DNA of 11,968 nt from Eggerthellaceae bacterium (GCA_900754955.1 CAAEEV010000018.1:1-11968); one strand, 5' to 3'. Positions 1 to 6,446 are shown, counted from the first letter of the stretch. Notes: generated by a model from the letters alone, not told the origin. Translations and numbers: made by a program.

Positions 1-21
1 ATGGGGCTTTTTTCGTGTTTG
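1..21 (+). repeat. Direct repeat copy 1: 3' half of a terminator, cut by the window edge
   Basis: The first 21 bases are identical to positions 174-194. In the second copy this sequence is the 3' arm and T-run of an intrinsic terminator, so copy 1 is most likely the tail of an equivalent terminator belonging to a gene just upstream of the window. The identity suggests a tandem duplication with a 173-bp period, or two RNA genes that share a terminator module. Confidence 0.7.
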
Positions 22-152
22 GGAGAGCTGCTGGGATTCGAACCCGCGAGGGGAGAACAGCCCAGTGGGCTGTTCTCGGCCGCAGGGGCGCAAGCCCCCA
101 GGCCTTGCGTATTCGCGTAAGCGAATACGCGGACATCCCTCCTCCTCCGCCA
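22..152 (+). other. Structured tRNA-like element ending in an encoded CCA
   Basis: This is about 130 bases packed with hairpins. One is a 12-bp inverted repeat at 53-64/66-77. The second is a two-part stem at 78-104 with a GCAA tetraloop (90-93). The third is a perfect 10-bp stem at 107-116/121-130 with a GTAA loop. The 3' end (142-152, CTCCTCC-G-CCA) looks like the acceptor end of a serine-type tRNA with encoded CCA, and a terminator follows directly. Positions 33-45 are the reverse complement of a typical T-arm (GGGTTCGAATCCC on the minus strand). On neither strand do the acceptor halves, D-arm, anticodon arm and T-arm assemble into a normal tRNA. It may be a degenerate or rearranged tRNA gene, an element inserted into one, or an unrelated structured RNA. 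Confidence 0.4.
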
Positions 153-162
153 GTTTGAATTG

Positions 163-186
163 AAGCCCCAGCGATGGGGCTTTTTT
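163..186 (+). terminator. Rho-independent terminator
   Basis: An 8-bp stem (163-170 with 175-182) closes a GCGA tetraloop and runs into six T residues (181-186). It ends transcription of the structured element on the plus strand. The minus strand has no T-run after the hairpin, so it is not an efficient terminator for the amidohydrolase gene that converges on it. Confidence 0.8.
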
Positions 187-194
187 CGTGTTTG
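174..194 (+). repeat. Direct repeat copy 2, overlapping the terminator
   Basis: This sequence is identical over 21 bases to positions 1-21. Copy 2 contains the 3' arm and T-run of the terminator at 163-186. The two copies bracket the structured tRNA-like element. Confidence 0.75.
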
Positions 195-200
195 CCCCCG

Positions 201-1448
201 CTACTCTTCTGCCAGGTAGTCGATTGCGTACTGCGCGGCGAGCATGGCACCGTTTGCGAGCACGTTTTCGTCGACGGTGTAGTAGCAGCTGTGCTGAGGA
301 TGCACGGCACCGATTTCCGGATTGCGGCATCCGAGGAACACGAACACACCGGGCACGAAACGCAGGTACTCGCTGAAGTCCTCGCCGGCGAGCGTACCTT
401 CGTAGTCGGCGACCGCTTCCTCGCCGAACAGCTTCACCACAGCCCGTTCGGCGCGTTTCGCGCAAGTGCGATCGTTTGAGAGCCCACCGTTGCCGTTCTC
501 ATAGGAAAGCGTCGCCTTCGCACCGAATGCGCGTGCCGAACGTTCGATCAGACGCTCGAGCCTGCCTGGCATCGCTTCGCGCGTTTTATTGCTCCAGGTG
601 CGGACTGTGCCCGTGAGATACGCCGACCCCGCCATGATATTGCGCGCCGTGCCTCCGTGGATCTCTCCCACGGTAACCACGAGCGGCTCGAACGGCGAGA
701 TGTCGCGGCTGACGAGCACCTGCAGCGCCACTACGATTTCGGAGGCAACCACAACAGCATCGACGCCCTTGTGGGGCATCGATCCATGTGCGCTCACGCC
801 TTCGATGTCGATGCGGAACCAGTCGGTGCTTGCCATGCGCTGCCCCGCCGAGCACGAAATGGTGCCTGCGTCCACTTCGCTCCAAATATGCGTGCCGTAG
901 ATGGTATCGACGCCTTCGAGCGCCCCTGCGGCAATGAGCTCGCGCGATCCCGACGAGATCTCCTCGGCGGGTTGGAACAGAAGCCGCACTTCGCCGTGCA
1001 GCTCGCTGCGCATTTCGTTCAGGATGCGTGCGGCGCCGAGTAGCATCGCCATGTGGCAGTCGTGCCCGCATGCGTGCATGACGCCGGGGTTCTTCGACGC
1101 ATAGGGAAGCTCGGTAAGTTCGGTGACGGGCAGAGCGTCCATGTCGGAGCGCAGCGCGATGCGCCGCCGCGGCGTGCCGTCTGCGTCGTAGGCGTCCGCC
1201 GCCGTTCCTGCGATGGTGGCGATGATGCCCGCGTTGCCCACGCGCCGGTACGGAATGCCGAGCGCGCCGAGCTTCGCACACACCGTTTCGGATGTGTGCA
1301 CTTCCTGACCCGACAGCTCGGGGTTTTCGTGGAAGTAACGGCGGTCGTCGATGATGCCGCCCTCGATGGCGCTGCCGATGCGCCGTACGCGCTCGACGAT
1401 GGGATCGGTCATGTTGCTGCTGCGATGGTGCTGGTTGTCGGTTGTCAT
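201..1448 (-). CDS. M20-family metallo-amidohydrolase (hippurate/N-acyl-amino-acid hydrolase type)
   Basis: This 415-residue cytoplasmic protein has no signal peptide or membrane segment. It belongs to the M20D-type amidohydrolases, which remove acyl groups from amino acids or cleave small peptides with two metal ions. Expected motifs are present: HENPELSGQE (about 40-49), the metal-binding HACGHD (125-130), QPAEE (159-163, catalytic/ligand Glu), GTHIW (185-189), SAHGSMPH (219-226) in the dimerisation domain, and LAGEDFSEY (353-361) with His386 near the C-terminus. Length is normal for the family. The start at 1448 is supported by AAGGAG at 1457-1462, eight bases upstream; the in-frame Met13 (1412) is a weaker alternative. 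It is a single gene, convergent with the terminator at 163-186. The exact substrate cannot be read from sequence. Family assignment is secure; hippurate, indole-acyl or aminobenzoyl-glutamate substrates are all possible. Confidence 0.93.
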   Translation of the reverse strand: MTTDNQHHRSSNMTDPIVERVRRIGSAIEGGIIDDRRYFHENPELSGQEVHTSETVCAKLGALGIPYRRVGNAGIIATIAGTAADAYDADGTPRRRIALRSDMDALPVTELTELPYASKNPGVMHACGHDCHMAMLLGAARILNEMRSELHGEVRLLFQPAEEISSGSRELIAAGALEGVDTIYGTHIWSEVDAGTISCSAGQRMASTDWFRIDIEGVSAHGSMPHKGVDAVVVASEIVVALQVLVSRDISPFEPLVVTVGEIHGGTARNIMAGSAYLTGTVRTWSNKTREAMPGRLERLIERSARAFGAKATLSYENGNGGLSNDRTCAKRAERAVVKLFGEEAVADYEGTLAGEDFSEYLRFVPGVFVFLGCRNPEIGAVHPQHSCYYTVDENVLANGAMLAAQYAIDYLAEE

Positions 1449-1773
1449 GACACACGCTCCTTGTTTGATTCCGTCGAAAAGGGCGGAAGGTTGCGTTCAG
1501 CCTACCATAGTGCGTGAGCGTTGATGTGGAAATGCCCCAATGCGCGCGTCTGCGGATCATCGCGTTCGCTCAAAGTTGGTTCGTCTCTGGTGCGGAGATG
1601 CTGCGCGGGTTGAGCAAGTTAACGCGGTTCCGGCAAAACGTTGCGGCTGTGTTGTGCGACTCGATGCTGGCCGCTTTCCTGCGTCGTTTTTTCCGCTGCC
1701 TTGCTGCTCCTGTGGCGAAATGCGGCTTCCGCGCCGCATGAGCGCGAAGGTTGGCGCGGTTTGCTTGGGCTGT

Positions 1774-1805
1774 GATCCGAATGTTTCACGTGAAACATTC
1801 GGATC
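1774..1805. promoter_or_regulatory. parS centromere site 1 (ParB/Spo0J binding), in a 32-bp perfect palindrome
   Basis: The core TGTTTCACGTGAAACA (1782-1797) matches the bacterial chromosomal parS consensus at all 16 positions. The symmetry extends without mismatch to 32 bp. ParB nucleates on this sequence, spreads, and works with ParA and SMC in origin segregation. The site lies in non-coding DNA, where such sites are under no coding constraint. No ParA or ParB gene is in the window. Confidence 0.93.
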
Positions 1806-1990
1806 GATGGTTGTGGATGGATCCCCATGCAAGGAAACAGGGTGCTCCGCATGCGTCAATCGATGCGGCCCGCCGCACGAGGGACTGAGGGGGCCACGCC
1901 CAACAACCGCGCCACAATGAACGCCGAGGCTGCGGAACCGTGCGCGACGATCGATGTACTGCAATGCGCGCTGGGTGTCGCCCCGTCCGA

Positions 1991-2124
1991 CGACAAAAGA
2001 AAAAGGACCCGAGGGAGGGGGATCCCAGGGCCCTTTTTCTCGAGGCGACAGCCAGACGAGGAGAGCTATCGCCTCTCCGTAAAGCAAAGAGAGGAGGAGT
2101 TGCCGGCGGGAGAGAGTCTGCAAC
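1991..2124 (-). ncRNA. Predicted small RNA with CU-rich loops and intrinsic terminator
   Basis: Four consecutive hairpins are visible: 2099-2103/2120-2124, 2072-2077/2089-2094, 2044-2052/2065-2073, and the terminator 1998-2010/2028-2040. The second and third share two bases. Two stem positions are not Watson-Crick. Both (2007 with 2031, 2049 with 2068) are G-U on the minus strand but A-C on the plus strand, which argues for a minus-strand RNA. The loops expose C/U-rich sequences (CTCTCTCCC, TCTCCTC, CCCCCTCCCTC) that could pair with Shine-Dalgarno sequences. The 3' end is fixed by the terminator. The 5' end is unknown; a weak promoter (TTGCGC, 17 bp, TATTCT) may lie on the minus strand between about 2200 and 2240. 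A leader or attenuator is less likely because no gene follows for 500 bases. Confidence 0.5.
1998..2040 (-). terminator. Intrinsic terminator of the predicted minus-strand RNA
   Basis: The 13-bp stem (1998-2010 with 2028-2040) is complete on the minus strand with one G-U pair and is followed there by a T-rich tail (TTTTTCTTTT across the stem end). On the plus strand the same position is an A-C mismatch, although five T residues are present, so weaker termination in that direction is possible too. Confidence 0.65.
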
Positions 2125-2387
2125 ATTCGCGGTATTTGCAGGTTGGAGAGGGGATTTGCTTTCCGCTTCGTTGCTTCCTTTTTCCTTTCGACGAAAGTTA
2201 GAATAAGGTAACTCTCTGTTTCGCGCAAGTAGAAGAAGGTAAAGTTCACCATAGTTTACAATTTCTTCACAATTGACCGTGCGGAAGGGTGCTTAGCGGC
2301 AAGCGGCAGATTCTGTGCTTCACGCCCGCGTCGTGCTCGCTTTCTGCAGCTCCCTTGCATGGAGCGTCATCCGTTTCTCGCATCGCC

Positions 2388-2393
2388 TATAAT
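2388..2393 (+). promoter_or_regulatory. -10 box of the phosphohexomutase promoter
   Basis: A perfect TATAAT lies 35 bases before the GTG start and 20 bases before its ribosome binding site. I do not see a good -35 at 16-18 bp spacing. Transcription would begin near 2400, which rules out the in-frame ATG at 2359 as the start codon. Confidence 0.6.
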
Positions 2394-2427
2394 GCAGCTA
2401 TCTGCACTTCAACAGGAAGGACGCCTC

Positions 2428-3840
2428 GTGGCAGACATTCATTTCGGCACCGATGGTTGGCGTGCCATCATCGGTGAGGGATTCACCAACGACAATCTCG
2501 TGCGCGTTATCGACGCTTCGGCGCGCATCTTCAAGGAGGACGTGCTCGCCGCAGGTCGCACCGAAGACGATCTCGGCACGATCATCATCGGCCACGACTG
2601 CCGTCAGAACGCTCATGCCTATGCGCAGCTCGCCGCCGAGGTTGCCGCTTCCCACGGCTTCACGGTGAAGCTCACGCAGGATTACTGCCCCACCCCGACG
2701 CTTTGCTGGTCGGTTGCGCACGATGACGAAGCGATCGGCGGCATCATGCTCACGAGCTCGCACAATCCCGCCGAGTACCTCGGCGTGAAGCTGCGCATGA
2801 TCGACGGCGGCGCGAGCCCCAAGGAGTTCACCGACCGCGTTGAGGCGGCGCTTCCCGCCGAGCCCACCGATGCCCGCGGCGCTTACGAGGAAGTCGATCT
2901 CATGACCGACTATCTCGCTGCCCTCAAGAAGCTCGTCGACGTAGAGGCCATCAAGCAGGCGAACCTGCGCGTGGTGGTTGATCCGCTCTACGGCGCGGGT
3001 CGTCTGTATCTGGCGAATCTCCTGCGCGAGATGGGCGTCGAAGTGGTGGAGATCAACAACGCCGAAGACCCGACGTTCGACGGGCTCCATCCCGAGCCCA
3101 TTCCGCCGTGGGTCGACCGCGGCCTTGCAAAGGTGAAGGAGCTCGGTTACGACGCGCTGTTCATCAACGACGGCGACGCCGACCGCATCGGCGCGGGCGA
3201 CTCCCAGGGCAACTTCGTGAACCCGCATCGCATCATCACGCTCGTCACCCAGCATATGTACGAGCGCGGCGAGCGCGGTCGCGTGGTATCCACCATCACG
3301 GCGTCTGCGCTGCTCGATCGCATGTGCCGCAAGCTCGGTCTCGAGCTCGTGTCCACGCCTGTCGGATTCAAATGGATCTACGGCGAGATGGAGAAGGGCG
3401 GCGTCATGATCGGCGGCGAGGAGTCGGGCGGCATCGGCCTGCCCGGTCACGTCAAGGAGCGCGACGGCCTGCTCATGGCGCTGCTGCTCACCGAGATGAT
3501 GGCGCAGAGCGGCAAGGACCTCGGCACGCTCGTTGACGAGATGTTCGCTGAGATCGGCCGCCTCGAGTTCGCGCGCCGTGGCCTCACGGTGACCGACGAG
3601 CAGATGGCGAACTTCCGCGGCGAGATTGCGCCGCATTACACCACCGATGCGATCTGCGGCAAGAAGGTGCTCGACGTGGATCGCCGCGATGGCGTGAAAT
3701 TCCTGCTCGAGGGCGACGCGTGGGTGATGATGCGCCCCTCCGGCACCGAGCCGCTCGTGCGTATCTACGCCGAAGCTGCCACGACCGACGAGGTCGACGA
3801 GCTGCTCAACCGCGCCGAGGAGATTGTGAAGGGCGCGTAG
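2428..3840 (+). CDS. Phosphoglucomutase/phosphomannomutase (alpha-D-phosphohexomutase)
   Basis: This 470-residue cytosolic enzyme interconverts hexose 1- and 6-phosphates through a phosphoserine and feeds cell-wall, glycan or glycogen precursors. All four active-site loops are visible: TSSHNP (109-114, phosphorylated Ser111), the Mg-binding DGDADR (248-253), the sugar-specificity loop GGEESGG (329-335) and the phosphate-binding RPSGTEP (436-442). The N-terminus begins with the usual FGTDGWR (6-12). The GTG start at 2428 has AGGAAGG at 2414-2420, seven bases away, and the TATAAT box lies just upstream; the ATG at 2359 would precede the promoter. The gene appears monocistronic, with hairpins at 3894-3911 and 3927-3963 downstream. 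The GEESGG loop is typical of glucose/mannose-type enzymes rather than GlmM, but the sequence alone does not settle PGM against PMM. Confidence 0.93.
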   Translation: MADIHFGTDGWRAIIGEGFTNDNLVRVIDASARIFKEDVLAAGRTEDDLGTIIIGHDCRQNAHAYAQLAAEVAASHGFTVKLTQDYCPTPTLCWSVAHDDEAIGGIMLTSSHNPAEYLGVKLRMIDGGASPKEFTDRVEAALPAEPTDARGAYEEVDLMTDYLAALKKLVDVEAIKQANLRVVVDPLYGAGRLYLANLLREMGVEVVEINNAEDPTFDGLHPEPIPPWVDRGLAKVKELGYDALFINDGDADRIGAGDSQGNFVNPHRIITLVTQHMYERGERGRVVSTITASALLDRMCRKLGLELVSTPVGFKWIYGEMEKGGVMIGGEESGGIGLPGHVKERDGLLMALLLTEMMAQSGKDLGTLVDEMFAEIGRLEFARRGLTVTDEQMANFRGEIAPHYTTDAICGKKVLDVDRRDGVKFLLEGDAWVMMRPSGTEPLVRIYAEAATTDEVDELLNRAEEIVKGA

Positions 3841-3893
3841 CTTAAAGGAACGTCGCGTCCTGTCCCGCGCCCGCCGCGTCCCGCCCCGCGACC

Positions 3894-3963
3894 GCCGCAC
3901 CGCAGTGCGGCCTTCTGCGAATTAACCGAGCCTGGGTATCTTCTTGAGAAGTGCCCAGGCTCG
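3894..3963 (+). terminator. Probable terminator hairpins after the phosphohexomutase gene
   Basis: There are two inverted repeats: 3894-3900/3905-3911 (7 bp, four-base loop) and a perfect 10-bp stem 3927-3936/3954-3963 with a nested CTTCT/AGAAG stem in its loop. A weakly T-rich TTGCTTGTGTT follows on the plus strand. The second stem overlaps the last codons of the convergent minus-strand gene, so it could serve both directions. The T-run is poor. Confidence 0.45.
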
Positions 3964-4389
3964 TTGCTTGTGTTCGGACGAGTCGAGCATCTGCTCGAAC
4001 GACTGAAAAGCGACGATCGTGCGGCCCATCACGCGGTTGGATGCATCAAGCTCGACGGGGCAACGGTAAGCTTGGCCGAGCAGCGCGGCGGACTCCTCGT
4101 CGGCGGCCACGCCGATGACAGGATCGAGTCCCTCCATGATGCTCATGAGATCAGCGGGTCCGAGCGACGCGCCATCCGCGGTGTGAAGAACGATGCGGGC
4201 GCTGCTGCGCATTCCGTAACCAAGCGCGGCGAGCGACTTCGCGAGTGCGTCGAGTGCAGCGTCAGAAAGTGGGTTCGCGCTGATCAGGCAGGTGATCTCG
4301 TCTCCCGTTCCTTCGATGAAGTCTCCGTAGACGGCGATCATGCTCTCCGCATTGACCTTGTACATGTTACTGTTCGCAGAAAAAATCAC
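3922..4389 (-). CDS. Hypothetical protein of 155 residues
   Basis: I do not recognise the family. The protein is soluble, with an alternating strand/helix pattern: strand DEITCLIS (about 30-37), helix through DAALDALAKSLAAL, strand SARIVLHT, helix PADLMSIMEG, strand VIGVAAD, helix EESAALLGQAY. It then ends in a more basic C-terminus (LLKKIPRLG). This looks like a small alpha/beta domain and has no obvious catalytic motif. I chose the GTG at 4387-4389 because AAGGA lies six bases upstream. The in-frame ATG codons at 4432-4434 and 4429-4431 would add 15 or 14 residues but have no ribosome binding site. It is divergent from the 84-residue gene and nikR across about 177 bases. Function and even conservation are open. 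Confidence 0.65.
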   Translation of the reverse strand: MIFSANSNMYKVNAESMIAVYGDFIEGTGDEITCLISANPLSDAALDALAKSLAALGYGMRSSARIVLHTADGASLGPADLMSIMEGLDPVIGVAADEESAALLGQAYRCPVELDASNRVMGRTIVAFQSFEQMLDSSEHKQRAWALLKKIPRLG

Positions 4390-4566
4390 ACGCGTTCCTT
4401 GAAGTCGCTTCTGCTTCGTATTAAAAAGCATCATAGCAACTATTCGATGACCCGACAGGCTGCACGGCATCGCGCTGCGCGTCAGACGCCGCATATCTCG
4501 CGGTAAGATCCGCGCACTGTACATGTCAGGATGCGTGCAGATGTCGGGAAGGAAAGGATCAGCATC

Positions 4567-4821
4567 ATGTGCACCAACGGTGTGAACACGGGCCAGCTCG
4601 AGCTCATGATCGAGCAGATCGACGATCATCTGAAGCTTGAGCGTCGCTGGACCCACAACCTCGCGCACAATGCCGAGGATGCCGGCTTCGCAACGGTTTC
4701 CGAAAAGCTCCATGCCGCCCAGGCGCTGCTCGACGACGTGCGCGCCATGCTCGACGAGGCGAAGGACGCCATCGAGGACGACGCTGAGAACGCGGCGGGT
4801 GTGACCGTCAGCCTTGTGTAG
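4567..4821 (+). CDS. Small helical His-containing protein upstream of nikR
   Basis: This 84-residue acidic protein is predicted almost wholly helical: roughly residues 8-38 and 41-72, probably a helical hairpin, with a short tail (GVTVSLV). It carries His21, His30, His34 and His49 with nearby Glu/Asp. His30-x3-His34 on one helix face is a spacing often used for metal binding, though this proves nothing. The start at 4567 is set by AGGAAAGG at 4550-4557, nine bases upstream; an earlier in-frame ATG at 4531 has no such site. The stop is 40 bases before nikR on the same strand, with no terminator between, so co-transcription is likely. I do not recognise the family. A nickel- or metal-handling role is a guess from context only. 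Confidence 0.7.
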   Translation: MCTNGVNTGQLELMIEQIDDHLKLERRWTHNLAHNAEDAGFATVSEKLHAAQALLDDVRAMLDEAKDAIEDDAENAAGVTVSLV

Positions 4822-4861
4822 GTCTGTCTTCGCGGTACAACGACAACATCGGCGGTAGTTC

Positions 4862-5284
4862 ATGAGCAATGATCTCATGCGATTCTCGGTGGCGATGCCC
4901 GAGGAGCTTCTCATGCGCTTCGATCAGCTCGTGGCGCGGCGCGGCCTTGCGAAGAATCGCAGCGAAGTGGTGCGCGACCTCGTGCGCGATGCGCTCGTGG
5001 AAGACGAATGCGCCACGCCGGGCATCGTGGTGATGGGCACGCTCACCATCGTGTACGACCATCATGCCAACGATCTTCAGGAGAAGCTCCACGCCATCCA
5101 GCATGACTACTACGAGGCCATTGTGTCGAGCATGCACGTGCACGTCGACCAGCACATGTGCCTCGAGGTGATCGTCATGCGCGGCGAAACGGGCCTGATT
5201 CAGATGATCGCGAATCTCATTCTGGGCACGAAGGGCGTGCAGAACGGCCGCCTTGTGCTCACCACGACGGGCCATTACATGTAG
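4862..5284 (+). CDS. nikR: Nickel-responsive transcriptional regulator NikR
   Basis: This 140-residue tetrameric repressor binds DNA when loaded with Ni(II) and controls nickel uptake and nickel enzymes. The ribbon-helix-helix domain occupies about residues 5-48 (strand MRFSVAM, helices from PEELLMRF to LVRDALVE). The C-terminal ACT-like nickel domain follows. The square-planar nickel site is complete: His81, His92, His94 and Cys100 (MHVHVDQHMCLE) correspond to E. coli His76, His87, His89 and Cys95. Length is normal. The ribosome binding site is weak (GGCGGT before the ATG), consistent with translation coupled to the 84-residue gene 40 bases upstream. hypE follows 95 bases downstream. The targets are not visible here; a nickel transporter or hydrogenase genes are expected. 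Confidence 0.95.
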   Translation: MSNDLMRFSVAMPEELLMRFDQLVARRGLAKNRSEVVRDLVRDALVEDECATPGIVVMGTLTIVYDHHANDLQEKLHAIQHDYYEAIVSSMHVHVDQHMCLEVIVMRGETGLIQMIANLILGTKGVQNGRLVLTTTGHYM

Positions 5285-5331
5285 AAGCCGACGCGCGGCG
5301 CGGGAGGTTCCGTTTCCCGTCGTCGCCGTGT

Positions 5332-5360
5332 GCGTCGAATATGTGCGACGCATATATATA
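5332..5360 (+). promoter_or_regulatory. Inverted repeat and TATATA box before hypE
   Basis: The inverted repeat GCGTCG/CGACGC (5332-5337 and 5346-5351, eight-base spacer) is followed directly by an alternating TATATATA stretch (5353-5360) that could serve as a -10 box. The AAGAAGGGAA ribosome binding region follows. The repeat could be an operator, for example for NikR, but it does not match the E. coli NikR half-sites. No -35 is apparent. Confidence 0.3.
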
Positions 5361-5379
5361 AGAAGAAGGGAACGCGCAC

Positions 5380-6408
5380 ATGGCGCAGGATACAACGGTC
5401 ATGCTCGGCCACGGAAGCGGCGGCACGATGATGAAGCGCATCATCGACGAAGTGTTTTTTGCCGCATACGGTACCGACGAGCTGCTGCGCGGAGACGACG
5501 CGGCGGTGCTGCCCGCTCTTGAAGCGGGTGAGCGGCTGGCGTACTCGACCGACTCGTTCGTTGTGACGCCGCATTTCTTTCCCGGTGGCGATATCGGCCG
5601 CCTTGCCATCTGCGGCACGGTGAACGACGTGGCCACGAGCGGCGCGCGCCCGCTCTATCTGAGCAGCGCGTTCATTCTCGAGGAGGGTTTCCCGATGGAT
5701 GACCTGCGGCGCATCTGCCAGTCAATGGCAGATGCAGCGCAGAAGGCGGGCATCAAGCTCGTGACGGGTGACACCAAGGTGGTGAATCGCGGCCACGGCG
5801 ACGGCATTTACATCAATACGAGCGGTGTCGGTGTGTTGGCACCTGGCGTGAACCTCGGCGGCGCGCAGTGCAAACCAGGCGACAAGATCCTCGTGAGCGG
5901 CACGCTCGGCGATCACGGCATCACCATCATGAGCTGCCGCGAGGGTCTCAACTTTTCCGCGGATATCGAAAGCGACGCCGCGCCGCTCAACCACCTGATT
6001 GCCGACGTACTGGCCGCCGCGCCTCATACGCGCTGCTTCCGCGACCCCACGCGCGGCGGCATCGCTTCGACGCTCAATGAGCTGGCGTCCCAGGCGGGCG
6101 TGGACATGATCGTGGAAGAGGATGCCGTGCCCGTGAAGGACGCTGTGCGCGGCGCATGCGAGATGCTCGGTTACGACATCATGCAGGTTGCCAACGAAGG
6201 CAAGATGGTATGCGTGGTGGCGGCCGACGAGGCCGATGCGGCGCTCGCGGCAATGCGTGCCAACGTATACGGGCGCGACGCGGCGATCATCGGCGAGGTG
6301 ACGGAAGCGAAGCCGGAGCGCGGATCGAAGGTGTTCCTGCGCACGGCGTTCGGCGGTACGCGCATCCTCGACATGCTCGTCGGCGAGCAGCTGCCGCGCA
6401 TATGCTGA
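5380..6408 (+). CDS. hypE: Carbamoyl dehydratase HypE, NiFe-hydrogenase maturation
   Basis: This 342-residue cytosolic enzyme uses ATP to dehydrate the thiocarboxamide formed by HypF on its C-terminal cysteine, making the thiocyanate that HypC/HypD transfer to iron as cyanide. It has the PurM/SelD-like fold. Visible are the N-terminal LGHGSGG (9-15), DSFVV (58-62), the ATP-binding GDIGRLAICGTVND region (70-83), the GDTKVV motif in the middle, and the diagnostic C-terminus PRIC with the modified Cys342 as the last residue. Length is normal. SelD is excluded by the PRIC tail and the absence of the SelD N-terminal Cys/Sec loop. An AAGAAGGGAA site precedes the ATG. It follows nikR by 95 bases and may share its operon. 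The other hyp genes are not in the window. Confidence 0.96.
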   Translation: MAQDTTVMLGHGSGGTMMKRIIDEVFFAAYGTDELLRGDDAAVLPALEAGERLAYSTDSFVVTPHFFPGGDIGRLAICGTVNDVATSGARPLYLSSAFILEEGFPMDDLRRICQSMADAAQKAGIKLVTGDTKVVNRGHGDGIYINTSGVGVLAPGVNLGGAQCKPGDKILVSGTLGDHGITIMSCREGLNFSADIESDAAPLNHLIADVLAAAPHTRCFRDPTRGGIASTLNELASQAGVDMIVEEDAVPVKDAVRGACEMLGYDIMQVANEGKMVCVVAADEADAALAAMRANVYGRDAAIIGEVTEAKPERGSKVFLRTAFGGTRILDMLVGEQLPRIC

Positions 6409-6446
6409 CTTTTTTTCCCGACCGCTGATAAAAAGACAGATTCCGC

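Larger units (their letters stand above)
1449..2427. other. Long non-coding interval
   Basis: About 980 bases hold no convincing gene. Open frames here lack ribosome binding sites and look like low-complexity Arg/Ser/Pro shadows. The interval contains the upstream region of the amidohydrolase (near 1460-1550), a parS palindrome (1774-1805), a predicted minus-strand structured RNA with terminator (about 1990-2124), an AT-rich stretch (about 2160-2280) and the promoter of the phosphohexomutase gene (2388-2393). I see nothing identifiable in 1550-1770 or 1810-1985. Confidence 0.7.

Noticed and set aside
22..152. An intact tRNA-Ser or tRNA-Sec gene
   Set aside because: The CCA end and terminator are suggestive, but there is no T-loop before that end, the acceptor halves do not pair well, and no D-arm or anticodon arm with TCA or a serine anticodon can be placed.
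1810..1822. A DnaA box (TGTGGAT) near parS 1
   Set aside because: A single imperfect copy with no cluster of boxes and no AT-rich unwinding element beside it; not evidence for an origin.
1557..2252. A 231-codon minus-strand frame beginning with a Phe/Tyr-rich stretch (MVNFTFFYLR), as in an attenuator leader peptide
   Set aside because: There is no ribosome binding site, it reads through the parS palindrome and the predicted terminator, and no Phe/Tyr biosynthesis or synthetase gene follows.
2359..2427. An ATG start 23 codons upstream of the chosen phosphohexomutase start
   Set aside because: It precedes the TATAAT box and has no ribosome binding site, while the GTG at 2428 has AGGAAGG at ideal spacing and gives the usual N-terminus of the family.
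2398..3900. A 500-codon open frame on the minus strand opposite the phosphohexomutase gene
   Set aside because: The plus-strand gene has all family motifs. The antisense product is Arg/His/Ala-rich with no recognisable domain, a shadow of GC-rich third positions.
4390..4914. N-terminal extension of the 155-residue minus-strand protein up to 4914
   Set aside because: It would overlap the well-supported 84-residue plus-strand gene and the start of nikR, and its translation is Arg/His/Leu low complexity typical of antisense frames.
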